Source: Mycobacterium sp. (GTDB lineage: Bacteria > Actinomycetota > Actinomycetes > Mycobacteriales > Mycobacteriaceae). Taken from it: a DNA stretch of 64,000 nucleotides. The translations under genes and the position numbers were made by a program. Below the pieces are notes generated by a model. The model saw only the letters and a program-made list of their open reading frames with translations. It ran no database searches and was not told where the DNA came from. Below, one piece after another: positions 1 to 6,597 of this stretch. Within the stretch, counting starts at the first letter, position 1. Each line of letters begins with the position of its first letter. The stretch covers positions 121,360 through 185,359 of the forward strand of contig NZ_SCRH01000039.1 of the NCBI RefSeq assembly GCF_004298145.1, given 5' to 3'.

Positions 1-87
1 GGTTGCTGTCGGGCGGCTAGAGCCGAGCCGGTCCGGAGCGCGACGAACGCTGACGTCCGGGCGGGGCATCGAATCCAGCGGGCGACG

Positions 88-597
88 TCATGTTGGGCCG
101 GGCGTCCATGGGCGCAGTCGGGGGAACCACGCGGGCACCGCCTGCCGATAGGCCTGGTATTCGGTCCCGAATTGGCGCTGCAGGGTGGGTTCTTCGTACC
201 AGTGCACGAACGAGGCCGTCGCCGCCCACATCACCGCGGCGTAGATGAGGACGCCGAGACTGCCGAACAGCAGGGCCTGGCCGACGACGGCTACCAGCAG
301 CCCGATGTACATCGGATTGCGGACATACCGGTTGAATCCACTGACGACGAGTCGTCGAGGCGCAGCGACGGGTAGGGGGGTGCCACCCGCCTTGGCGAAC
401 TCGGCGAACGCCGACACCACCGGCACCAGGCCCACACAGATCAGCAGCACCCCGACGATTTGGGCGATCACCCAATGTGGGAGCGGCTGGTGGCATTGCC
501 AGCCGGTGATCAGCCAGGGGATCAGTCCGGCGAAGGTCCCCGGGGCGACGAGAAAAAACGCCGCGCTGCCCAGCGCCGCAGTCGTTGCACGCATCAT
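88..597 (-). CDS. Isoprenylcysteine carboxyl methyltransferase (ICMT/PEMT)-like membrane protein
   Basis: Small integral membrane protein of 169 residues, likely a methyltransferase of the ICMT/PEMT-like superfamily; the substrate is not known. It has about four hydrophobic segments. The family's C-terminal signature is present: RNPMYIG around residue 95, then EEPTLQRQFG and YQAYRQAVPAWFPR near the end, which build the SAM pocket in known members. A GTG lies four codons further upstream, but AAGGAG sits only a few bases before a tandem ATG-ATG, so I start at the first ATG (597). A 355-bp gap separates it from the biotin operon on the same strand. Family assignment is good; the substrate (lipid, isoprenoid or small thiol) cannot be read from sequence. 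Confidence 0.75.
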   Translation of the reverse strand: MMRATTAALGSAAFFLVAPGTFAGLIPWLITGWQCHQPLPHWVIAQIVGVLLICVGLVPVVSAFAEFAKAGGTPLPVAAPRRLVVSGFNRYVRNPMYIGLLVAVVGQALLFGSLGVLIYAAVMWAATASFVHWYEEPTLQRQFGTEYQAYRQAVPAWFPRLRPWTPGPT

Positions 598-952
598 GCT
601 CTCCTTCACTCAGAGCCTGTAAACCGCGCGTTCCCAACGGCTTTCACGCCAGATACGGCGACGATGTCAAGCCGCTGGAAGTCGGGTGGCTTGCTGACCC
701 GGCACACGTCCAGGCTAACGACACGAACCGAGACAAGTCAACGACTGTAGAGTTTCTGGGTTATGCCACCGATAGGACGCCGGAAACCCCGACGCCCGAA
801 GCGGGATCGTGGCTACCGCGCACCCCTGTTCGCCGACCACGACGACGTCGGCGCCCGACCTAACCCGGTCACGACGTGGGAGCAGCCCTCGCACCAGTGA
901 TCCGCGCCCACCCGCGCGAACCGTCCGGTATTGACCAACGCGACCACTGTGG
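598..952. other. Intergenic region upstream of the ICMT-like gene
   Basis: This gap holds no convincing gene on either strand. On the minus strand a possible promoter for the ICMT-like gene is TTGACT (736-741), an 18-base spacer and TAGCCT (712-717), which fits the loose mycobacterial TANNNT -10. It would give a leader of a little over 100 bases. No strong hairpin or repeat is obvious. The promoter is a weak inference. Confidence 0.3.
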
Positions 953-1462
953 CTAGCCGATCAGGTGCTCGGCCTTTTTGGTGCCGTCCCAGCGGCGCAA
1001 ACCCGCGAAGCTGCCGTGGATCTGGGCGGGCCGGCCGGCGATACGCAACGCGCGCACGAGTTGGGGGCCGCCGACGCGGCGGGCCATCGTGACGTGCCCG
1101 GTCCACTGACCGGGCAGGCTGTTGGGCATCGGGCCGGGCACCAGATGCGGGGCGCACAGCCGGTGCACCTGGGCGTGCAGGGCCAACAGCTCACCGGTCG
1201 GCACCACGAGCCGCGCGAAAACGGCGCTGCCACGGCCGAACAACACCGGCGCACCGATCAGGCAGCGCAGCGGTAGCTGTTTGCTCACCGGGTCCAGCAG
1301 CGCGTCGACGCCGGCGGCGATGCCTTCGGCCACCACCAGCGTCACGTGCGGCCGGCTGGCCGGTGCCTGGCTGGGAATTCCAGCCGCGGCCAACGCTTCC
1401 CAGATGTTCCGGATCGCCGCCTCGGTGTCGCGGTCGAAGATCAGCTCGATGGAGTGGACCAT
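953..1462 (-). CDS. 2'-5' RNA ligase family protein (Rv1571-like)
   Basis: A 169-residue protein, the same length I recall for M. tuberculosis Rv1571, with the two-motif layout of the 2H phosphoesterase/2'-5' RNA ligase fold. The first motif is degenerate-looking PHVTLVVA near residue 38 and the second is GHVTMARR near residue 125, so both H-x-T signatures are present. Members act on 2',3'-cyclic or 2'-5' phosphodiester bonds in RNA; the true substrate here is unknown. Its ATG overlaps the bioD stop in TGATG, so it is translationally coupled as the last gene of the bioA-bioF-bioD operon. A much longer frame runs upstream through bioD, but the conserved protein begins at this ATG. Confidence 0.8.
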   Translation of the reverse strand: MVHSIELIFDRDTEAAIRNIWEALAAAGIPSQAPASRPHVTLVVAEGIAAGVDALLDPVSKQLPLRCLIGAPVLFGRGSAVFARLVVPTGELLALHAQVHRLCAPHLVPGPMPNSLPGQWTGHVTMARRVGGPQLVRALRIAGRPAQIHGSFAGLRRWDGTKKAEHLIG

Positions 1463-2142
1463 CAGCCGACCAGCGTGGTGACCCAGTCGCAGTCGAAAGC
1501 GTTGGCGCACAGCGCCGCGAAGTCGGCGGCGTCCATCGATGCCGCCCCCGCGGGCAGCGCGGCACGCACCGTGTCCAGCCGCGCCAGCGCGGACCGGTTG
1601 GACGTCTCCACCACCCCGGCCCGCCGGGGCCAGCTGCCGATCACCAGCCCGGCGCACGAGATATTTTGCGCGGCAAGCGATTCCAAGGTCAGCGCGGTGT
1701 GGTTGAGGGTACCCAGCGCCGCGCTGACCACCACCAGCACAGCGGCACCCAGCCCCGAGGCGAGATCGCGTGCGGTGACGCCGTTTTCGCCGAGTTCGAC
1801 CAGCAGGCCCCCGGCGCCCTCGACCAACGTCAACCGTCCCGGCCGGTCCAACTCTCCGATGAGCGCCAACAGCTGCTCGCGGGTGGGTAACGCCATCCCG
1901 GCGGCCTCCGCGGCGGCGACCGGCGCCAGCGGTTGTGGATAGCGGGCGAACCCGGCCAGCTCCGTCACCCCGGACAGCCGGGCCACCTCGGCGAGGTCGT
2001 CGTCGCCGTCGTCGGTGCCGGTCTGGACCGGTTTGCACACCGCCACGTCGATACCGGCCCGACGGGCGTGACAGGCCAGCGCCGCGGTGACGACCGTCTT
2101 GCCGACCCCGGTGTCGGTGCCGGTGACGACCAGGACCGTCAC
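1462..2142 (-). CDS. bioD: Dethiobiotin synthetase
   Basis: BioD closes the ureido ring of biotin: 7,8-diaminopelargonate plus CO2 and ATP gives dethiobiotin in the cytosol. The 226-residue protein opens with the family's P-loop GTDTGVGKT at residues 8-16, followed by a [10 protein letters not shown] stretch (substrate and phosphate contacts) and an [10 protein letters not shown] motif in the middle. Length is normal for mycobacterial BioD. It starts nine bases after the bioF stop and its stop overlaps the start of the RNA-ligase-like gene, so it sits inside a compact biotin operon. The bioB step is not encoded in this window. Confidence 0.97.
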   Translation of the reverse strand: MTVLVVTGTDTGVGKTVVTAALACHARRAGIDVAVCKPVQTGTDDGDDDLAEVARLSGVTELAGFARYPQPLAPVAAAEAAGMALPTREQLLALIGELDRPGRLTLVEGAGGLLVELGENGVTARDLASGLGAAVLVVVSAALGTLNHTALTLESLAAQNISCAGLVIGSWPRRAGVVETSNRSALARLDTVRAALPAGAASMDAADFAALCANAFDCDWVTTLVG

Positions 2143-2151
2143 CGGCGCGCT

Positions 2152-3309
2152 CTATCCAAGCCCGGCAAGCACATCGGTGAGCACCCGGCGCGCGACGTCC
2201 AGCTCGGCGTCGTCGAGCGACGCGCGCGCGGTCAGCCGCAGCCGCGAGGTGCCGGCGGGCACGCTCGGCGGCCGGAAGCATCCGACGCGCACACCCGCGT
2301 CCAGGCAGGCGGTCGCGGCGGCCACCGCGACATCCGGGTCGCCCAGAATCACCGACACCACCGCCGACTGCGGCACGTCACGCACCCCGCAGACCTGGGC
2401 CAGCGTGTGGGCGTGGCGCAGCACGGCGTCCGCCCGCCAGGGCTCGGCCCGCAGCACGCTCAGCGCGGCGCGCGCCGCACCCGCCGCCGCGGGGGCCAGG
2501 CCGGTGTCGAAGATGAACGTGCGCGCCGCGTCGATCAGATGGGCGCGCACCGACGCCGGCCCAAGGACCGCGCCGCCCTGACTGCCCAGCGCCTTGGACA
2601 GCGTGGTCGTCAGGACCACGTCCGGCGCGCCGGCCAGCCCGACCTCGTGCAGCAGCCCGTGCCCGCCGCCGCGCACCCCCAGGCCGTGCGCCTCGTCGAC
2701 GATCAGCAGGGCCCGGTGCCGGCGGCACACGTCGTGCAGTTCCCGTAGCGGCGCCAGCGCGCCGTCGGTGCTGAACACCGATTCGGTGACGACGACCGCG
2801 CGTTCCTCGTCGCGTGCCCGCAGCGCCGCCTCCACGGCACCGACGTCGCGATGCGGCGCCACCGCCACCCGCGCCCGCGACAGCCGGCAGGCATCGACCA
2901 GCGAGGCGTGCGAATACTCGTCGGAGACCAGCAGCGAACCCCGGCCCGACAGGCCGACGACGGCGCCCAGGTTGGCCGCGTATCCCGAGGAGAACAGCAG
3001 TCCCGCGGCCGTACCGACGTAGTCGGCGAGCTCGGACTCGAATTCCTGGTGCAGTTCGGTGTCCCCGGTGACCAGGCGGGACCCGGTTGCCCCGGCACCC
3101 CACAGGCGCAGCGCGGCGACCCCGCCGTCGATCACGTCGGGGTGTTGTGACAGCCCCAGGTAGTCGTTGGAGGCCAGATCCAGCTCGGTGGCCACGGCCG
3201 GGCGCGGCCGCAGTGAGCGGCGCAGCCCGGCGTCGCGGCGCTGCCGTTCCACCGCCTCCAGCCAGGCCAGCGGGGAAACGTCGATCGGTGCCTGCGGGGA
3301 GGCGTTCAT
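2152..3309 (-). CDS. bioF: 8-amino-7-oxononanoate synthase
   Basis: BioF condenses pimeloyl thioester with L-alanine to form 8-amino-7-oxononanoate, using pyridoxal phosphate. The 385-residue sequence is a class II alpha-oxoamine synthase: SNDYLGLS near residue 47, GATGSRLVTG near 73, LIVDEAHGLG around 202-211, and the PLP lysine in TTTLSKALGS at about residue 239. It follows bioA after a 117-bp gap that contains a tandem repeat and precedes bioD by nine bases. Length and motif order match the family; nothing is truncated. Confidence 0.97.
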   Translation of the reverse strand: MNASPQAPIDVSPLAWLEAVERQRRDAGLRRSLRPRPAVATELDLASNDYLGLSQHPDVIDGGVAALRLWGAGATGSRLVTGDTELHQEFESELADYVGTAAGLLFSSGYAANLGAVVGLSGRGSLLVSDEYSHASLVDACRLSRARVAVAPHRDVGAVEAALRARDEERAVVVTESVFSTDGALAPLRELHDVCRRHRALLIVDEAHGLGVRGGGHGLLHEVGLAGAPDVVLTTTLSKALGSQGGAVLGPASVRAHLIDAARTFIFDTGLAPAAAGAARAALSVLRAEPWRADAVLRHAHTLAQVCGVRDVPQSAVVSVILGDPDVAVAAATACLDAGVRVGCFRPPSVPAGTSRLRLTARASLDDAELDVARRVLTDVLAGLG

Positions 3310-3324
3310 AGCGGTTCAGCCTAA

Positions 3325-3424
3325 TGGCGATCGCCAGCACGGCGACGCCGGGCGCAGCGGGTCGCCACGCAACGGACCCGTGGCGATCGCCAGCACGGCG
3401 ACGCCGGGCGCAGCGGGTCGCCAC
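3325..3424. repeat. Tandem pair of a 44-bp palindrome-ended intergenic repeat
   Basis: Two identical 44-bp copies (3325-3368 and 3381-3424) are separated by 12 bp, between the bioA stop and the bioF start. Each copy begins TGGCGATCGC and ends GGGTCGCCAC, so the ends can pair (TGGCGA with TCGCCA) around a GC-rich core. A shorter relative with the same ends lies at 30028-30059. The second copy stops three bases before the bioA stop codon, so transcripts of the operon would carry two stem-loops between bioA and bioF. Confidence 0.9.
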
Positions 3425-3426
3425 CG

Positions 3427-4731
3427 CTAGCCAACGAGCCGGGCCACCTGCACCATCGCCGAGGTGATCCGGGCGATCTCGTCGGGCGTGCAGATGTAGG
3501 GCGGCATCGCGTAGACCAGGTTGCGAAACGGGCGCAGCCAAACACCGTGGTCCAGCGCCGCCGGGGTGGCGACGGCCAGGTCGACCGGCCGCTCGCATTC
3601 GATGACGCCGATGGCACCGCACACCCGCACGTCGGTCACCCCGGGCAACGCCCGGGCGGGTTCGAGTCCGGCCGACAGCCCGGCGCCGAGCTCGGCGACC
3701 CGCGACCGCCAGTCCTGCCCGAGCAGCACCTCCACGCTGGCCACCGACACCGCGCAGGCCAGCGCGTTGGCCATGAACGTGGGGCCGTGCATGAGCGCGC
3801 CGGCCTCGCCGGCGCTGATGGTGTGGGCGATGTCGGTGCTGCACAAGGTGGCGGCCAGGGTCAGGTATCCGCCGGTCAGCGCCTTGCCGACGCACATGAT
3901 GTCCGGGCTGACGCCGGCGTGGTCGGCGGCGAAGAGCTCGCCGGTGCGCCCGAAGCCGGTGGCGATCTCGTCGAAGATCAGCAGCACGTCGTGCCGCCGG
4001 CAGATCTCGCGCAGGTCGCGCAGGTACCGGGGATCGTGAAAACGCATGCCGCCGGCGCCCTGCACGACGGGCTCGACGATGACCGCGGCCAGCTCGGCCG
4101 CGTGCCGGGCCAGCTGCTCCTCGAACGCCGCGCTATAGGCCGCGTCGTAGCCGCGCGGTACCTGTGGGGCGAACACCTGGGCGGCCAGAACGTCGGTCCA
4201 CAGCGAGTGCATGCCGCCGTCGGGGTCGCAGACGCTCATCGGCGTGAAGGTGTCCCCGTGGTAGCCGCCGCGCCAGGTCATCAGCCGGTGCTTGCCGGGC
4301 CGGTCGCGGCTGCGCCAATACTGCAGCGCCATCTTCACCGCCACCTCCACCGACACCGACCCGGAGTCGCTGAAGAACACCGTCTCCAGCCCCGCCGGGG
4401 TGATCTCCACCAGCAGCTGGGCCAGCCGGGCCGCGGGTTCGTGGGTCAGCCCGCCGAACATGACGTGATTCATCGCGCCGAGCTGGGCGGATAGGGCCGC
4501 GTCCAGCACCGGGTGGCCGTGCCCGTGGATCGCCGTCCACCAGGAGCTCATGGCGTCGAGCGCCTCGACGGGCTCGCCGTCGCGGATCAGGGTCAGCCGG
4601 GCGCCGCGCGCTCCGACGGCCACCACGGGCGCGATGGATTCGGCGCCGATGGTGCTGTACGGATGCCACAGGTGCGCGGCGTCGATCGCGCTGATCTGCT
4701 CGGGCGTCAGCCCGGCCTTAGCCGCGGGCAT
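3427..4731 (-). CDS. bioA: Adenosylmethionine-8-amino-7-oxononanoate aminotransferase (DAPA synthase)
   Basis: BioA transfers the amino group of SAM to 8-amino-7-oxononanoate, giving 7,8-diaminopelargonate; it is PLP-dependent and cytosolic. The 434-residue protein shows AHLWHPYS near the N terminus, [13 protein letters not shown] around 155, [15 protein letters not shown] around 250-264, and the PLP lysine in VGKALTGGY at residue 283. I chose the ATG at 4731 ([12 protein letters not shown]) because the M. tuberculosis protein begins with the same GLTPEQ. An in-frame ATG at 4785 would almost abut the divergent gene at 4794 and leave no room for promoters. It is the first gene of the biotin operon. 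Confidence 0.96.
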   Translation of the reverse strand: MPAAKAGLTPEQISAIDAAHLWHPYSTIGAESIAPVVAVGARGARLTLIRDGEPVEALDAMSSWWTAIHGHGHPVLDAALSAQLGAMNHVMFGGLTHEPAARLAQLLVEITPAGLETVFFSDSGSVSVEVAVKMALQYWRSRDRPGKHRLMTWRGGYHGDTFTPMSVCDPDGGMHSLWTDVLAAQVFAPQVPRGYDAAYSAAFEEQLARHAAELAAVIVEPVVQGAGGMRFHDPRYLRDLREICRRHDVLLIFDEIATGFGRTGELFAADHAGVSPDIMCVGKALTGGYLTLAATLCSTDIAHTISAGEAGALMHGPTFMANALACAVSVASVEVLLGQDWRSRVAELGAGLSAGLEPARALPGVTDVRVCGAIGVIECERPVDLAVATPAALDHGVWLRPFRNLVYAMPPYICTPDEIARITSAMVQVARLVG

Positions 4732-4793
4732 AGTGATCGAGGGTAAAGCAGCCGATTCGCGCAAAACCGGGCCGTCGGGAAGCATGGGACATC

Positions 4794-5267
4794 ATGGCCA
4801 TGCCGCACCAGCCCGACAGCGCAGCGCCCGCACCGGTTCCGGAGGCTGGCCGGTCCGGGGACATCCAGCGCTCGTTGGTGGATTACGACGCCGAAGCACC
4901 CGTAGCGCCCCGGGTGCTTCGGGTGCGGCTGGTGGCGTGGGACGTCGTCGGCACCGTCGCCCTGCTGGTCCTGCTGGCGGTGCTGGCCACGGCGACGACC
5001 TGGCCGTCGCGGCTCTTCGGCTTCCTGGCGAATGTCTGCGAGGACGAAACCTGCGGGCCGGTTCCCTTTGGCCTGGATTTCTACATCCACCCGGTGGTGT
5101 GGGGCGGAATCGGCGCGGCCCTCGCCGCCGCCGTCATCGGCCCGGTCGTATCCATCCTGAAGGGCTGGTACATGTCGTTCTGGCCGGTTCTGGCCCTGGC
5201 GCTGGTCATGGTCAGCTCGGTGGCCGGATCGATGCTGACGCTTTTCAGCGAACGCTATTGGCTCTGA
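4794..5267 (+). CDS. Conserved mycobacterial membrane protein, unknown function
   Basis: A 157-residue protein divergent from bioA. The first 40 residues are Pro/Ala-rich and hydrophilic. Three hydrophobic helices follow, at roughly residues 48-68, 98-120 and 127-147. A short loop between the first two carries two cysteines (NVCEDETCGP), which could form a disulfide if the loop is outside. No enzyme motif is visible. It occupies the same place as Rv1567c in M. tuberculosis, also a small membrane protein, but I cannot establish orthology by eye. A second ATG two codons in is an equally possible start. A GC-rich hairpin follows the stop. Confidence 0.65.
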   Translation: MAMPHQPDSAAPAPVPEAGRSGDIQRSLVDYDAEAPVAPRVLRVRLVAWDVVGTVALLVLLAVLATATTWPSRLFGFLANVCEDETCGPVPFGLDFYIHPVVWGGIGAALAAAVIGPVVSILKGWYMSFWPVLALALVMVSSVAGSMLTLFSERYWL

Positions 5268-5280
5268 TCGCGTCGCCACC

Positions 5281-5296
5281 GCCGCCCTGTGGCGGC
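5281..5296 (+). terminator. GC-rich hairpin after the membrane-protein gene
   Basis: GCCGCC-CTGT-GGCGGC forms a perfect 6-bp stem 14 bases after the stop codon at 5267. There is no U-tract, as is usual for mycobacterial hairpin terminators, so this is only a candidate. Confidence 0.45.
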
Positions 5297-5600
5297 ACCC
5301 CTACCTCGTAGCCGGCTGAGACCGAAATCACAACTGCGCATACGGGATTGGGGCGCACCAGTCACCGTCCGGTCACGGTACGACAAAAAATCCCCTGGGG
5401 ACCTGGCGGCTAACACCATCTGTTGTCAGAGTGGCTGTTGTGACTGATGTGAATACGCCGGTTCTGACCGGCTGATTCACTTCGCAAGTGCCATGGACGG
5501 CGCGGCCCCAGCGTGGAGGCCGTCGCGTGGTTCATGAACCGGGGGCGGACGCGCGAGGTCACCGCGTCGAGGCCCCATGAGCGCCTGAGAGGCCAGGAAA
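5297..5600 (+). promoter_or_regulatory. Structured leader/promoter region of ripD with a bipartite stem-loop (5449-5480)
   Basis: No gene is supported here. The most structured part is 5449-5480: an outer GTGAAT/ATTCAC stem, a 2x2 internal loop, an inner GCCGGT/ACCGGC stem and a TCTG tetraloop. Upstream, 5364-5382 holds a smaller ACCGT/ACGGT inverted repeat. If the ripD promoter lies upstream, the mRNA has a long 5' UTR. I looked for the c-di-AMP (ydaO) signature that precedes some peptidoglycan hydrolase genes in actinobacteria and did not find a convincing match. Weak ribosome binding: AGGCCAGGAAA precedes the ATG. Confidence 0.45.
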
Positions 5601-6452
5601 ATGAAACGCATCTACGCCTTCGCGATCGGTTTGGCCCTGCTCGGGGCGCCGATGGTGGTTCCCACCGTCGCGACCGCCGACCCGGGCGCCAGGTCGATGG
5701 ACTATCAGCAGGCCACCGACGTGGTGATCGCCCGCGGTCTGTCGCAGCGCGGCGTGCCGTTCTCCTGGGCCGGGGGCGGCATCAACGGCCCCACCCGCGG
5801 CACCGGTACCGGCATCAACACCGTTGGTTTCGACGCCTCGGGGCTGATGCAGTACGCGTACGCCGGCGCCGGCGTCAAATTGCCGCGTTCCTCCGGTGCG
5901 ATCTACCGGGTCGGCCAGAAGATCACCCCGCAGCAGGCCCGCAAGGGTGACCTGATCTTCTATGGCCCCGAGGGCACGCAGAGCGTCGCGATGTACCTGG
6001 GCAACAACCAGATGCTCGAGGTCGGTGACGTCGTGCAGGTCTCGCCGGTGCGCGCCAACGGCATGACGCCCTACATGGTCCGCATCCTGGGGGCTTCCGC
6101 GCCGACACAGCAGGCGCCCCTGCAGCAGCTGCCCAGCCAGCAGGCCCCGACGCAGCAGTCGCCGTACACGCAAGCGCCGCAGCAGCAACTTCCCGCCCAG
6201 CAGGCGCCGCTGCAACAGGTACCGACGCAACAGGCACCGTTGCAGCAGGCACCGGTGCAGCAGGTGCCCACCCAGCGTGCTCCGCTGCAACAGGCACCGC
6301 TACAACAGGCCCCGGTGCAGCAGGTGCCCACCCAGCGTGCTCCGCTGCAGCTGGCGCCGACGCAGCAGGCACCGCTGCAGCAGGCCCCGGTGCAGCAGCT
6401 GCCCACCCAGCAGGCGCCGCTGCAGCCGGCCGGCGCCGGTCTCACGCGGTAG
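5601..6452 (+). CDS. ripD: RipD-type non-catalytic NlpC/P60 peptidoglycan-binding protein
   Basis: Secreted cell-wall protein of 283 residues. A signal peptide covers about residues 1-26 (cleavage likely after VATA). An NlpC/P60 domain spans about 34-165. The catalytic cysteine is replaced: the motif reads FDASGL, with Ala79 where active enzymes have DCSGL. The histidine position reads QSVAMYLG, with Ser128 where His is expected. This matches the known M. tuberculosis RipD, which binds peptidoglycan but does not cleave it. From residue 168 on, the protein is a low-complexity Q/A/P/L tail of about 110 residues, much longer than the tail of the 230-residue M. tuberculosis protein as I recall it. 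It stands alone between a membrane protein and an acyltransferase. Confidence 0.93.
   Translation: MKRIYAFAIGLALLGAPMVVPTVATADPGARSMDYQQATDVVIARGLSQRGVPFSWAGGGINGPTRGTGTGINTVGFDASGLMQYAYAGAGVKLPRSSGAIYRVGQKITPQQARKGDLIFYGPEGTQSVAMYLGNNQMLEVGDVVQVSPVRANGMTPYMVRILGASAPTQQAPLQQLPSQQAPTQQSPYTQAPQQQLPAQQAPLQQVPTQQAPLQQAPVQQVPTQRAPLQQAPLQQAPVQQVPTQRAPLQLAPTQQAPLQQAPVQQLPTQQAPLQPAGAGLTR
6102..6428 (+). repeat. Q/P-rich pentapeptide-like repeat tract inside ripD
   Basis: About 20 units of a degenerate five-codon repeat (QQAPL, QQVPT, QRAPL, QQAPV) fill the 3' end of ripD. Units of a larger 10-20 residue period repeat nearly exactly, for example the VQQVPTQRAPLQ block occurs twice. The reading frame stays open throughout. 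Such a tract is prone to length change by slippage or recombination. Confidence 0.92.
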
Positions 6453-6597
6453 TTTCCCCGGTCGTTCCGGCCGTCCGACACCCGCAGCTCGCTCCCCCGC
6501 CGCACGGCGCGCAGACGTTCAGTGACCCGCTGAACGGCCTTCCCGCCGCGCGCGGTCGGGAGCGGGTGGCGGGTTTTGGGTAAATTGGCGGGCGATC

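Noticed and set aside
813..1157. A 114-codon minus-strand frame extending into the gap upstream of the ICMT-like gene
   Set aside because: Its first part is out of frame with the RNA-ligase-like gene and the rest has no motif or ribosome site.
3325..3424. CRISPR array
   Set aside because: Only two repeats with a 12-bp spacer and no cas genes.
4732..4785. Upstream ATG of bioA at 4785
   Set aside because: It adds 18 non-conserved residues and nearly touches the divergent start at 4794.
5297..5600. c-di-AMP (ydaO) riboswitch in front of ripD
   Set aside because: Isolated bits resemble the consensus but in the wrong order; the GGGTGAAT and CCGTCAGCTAACTC blocks are not there.
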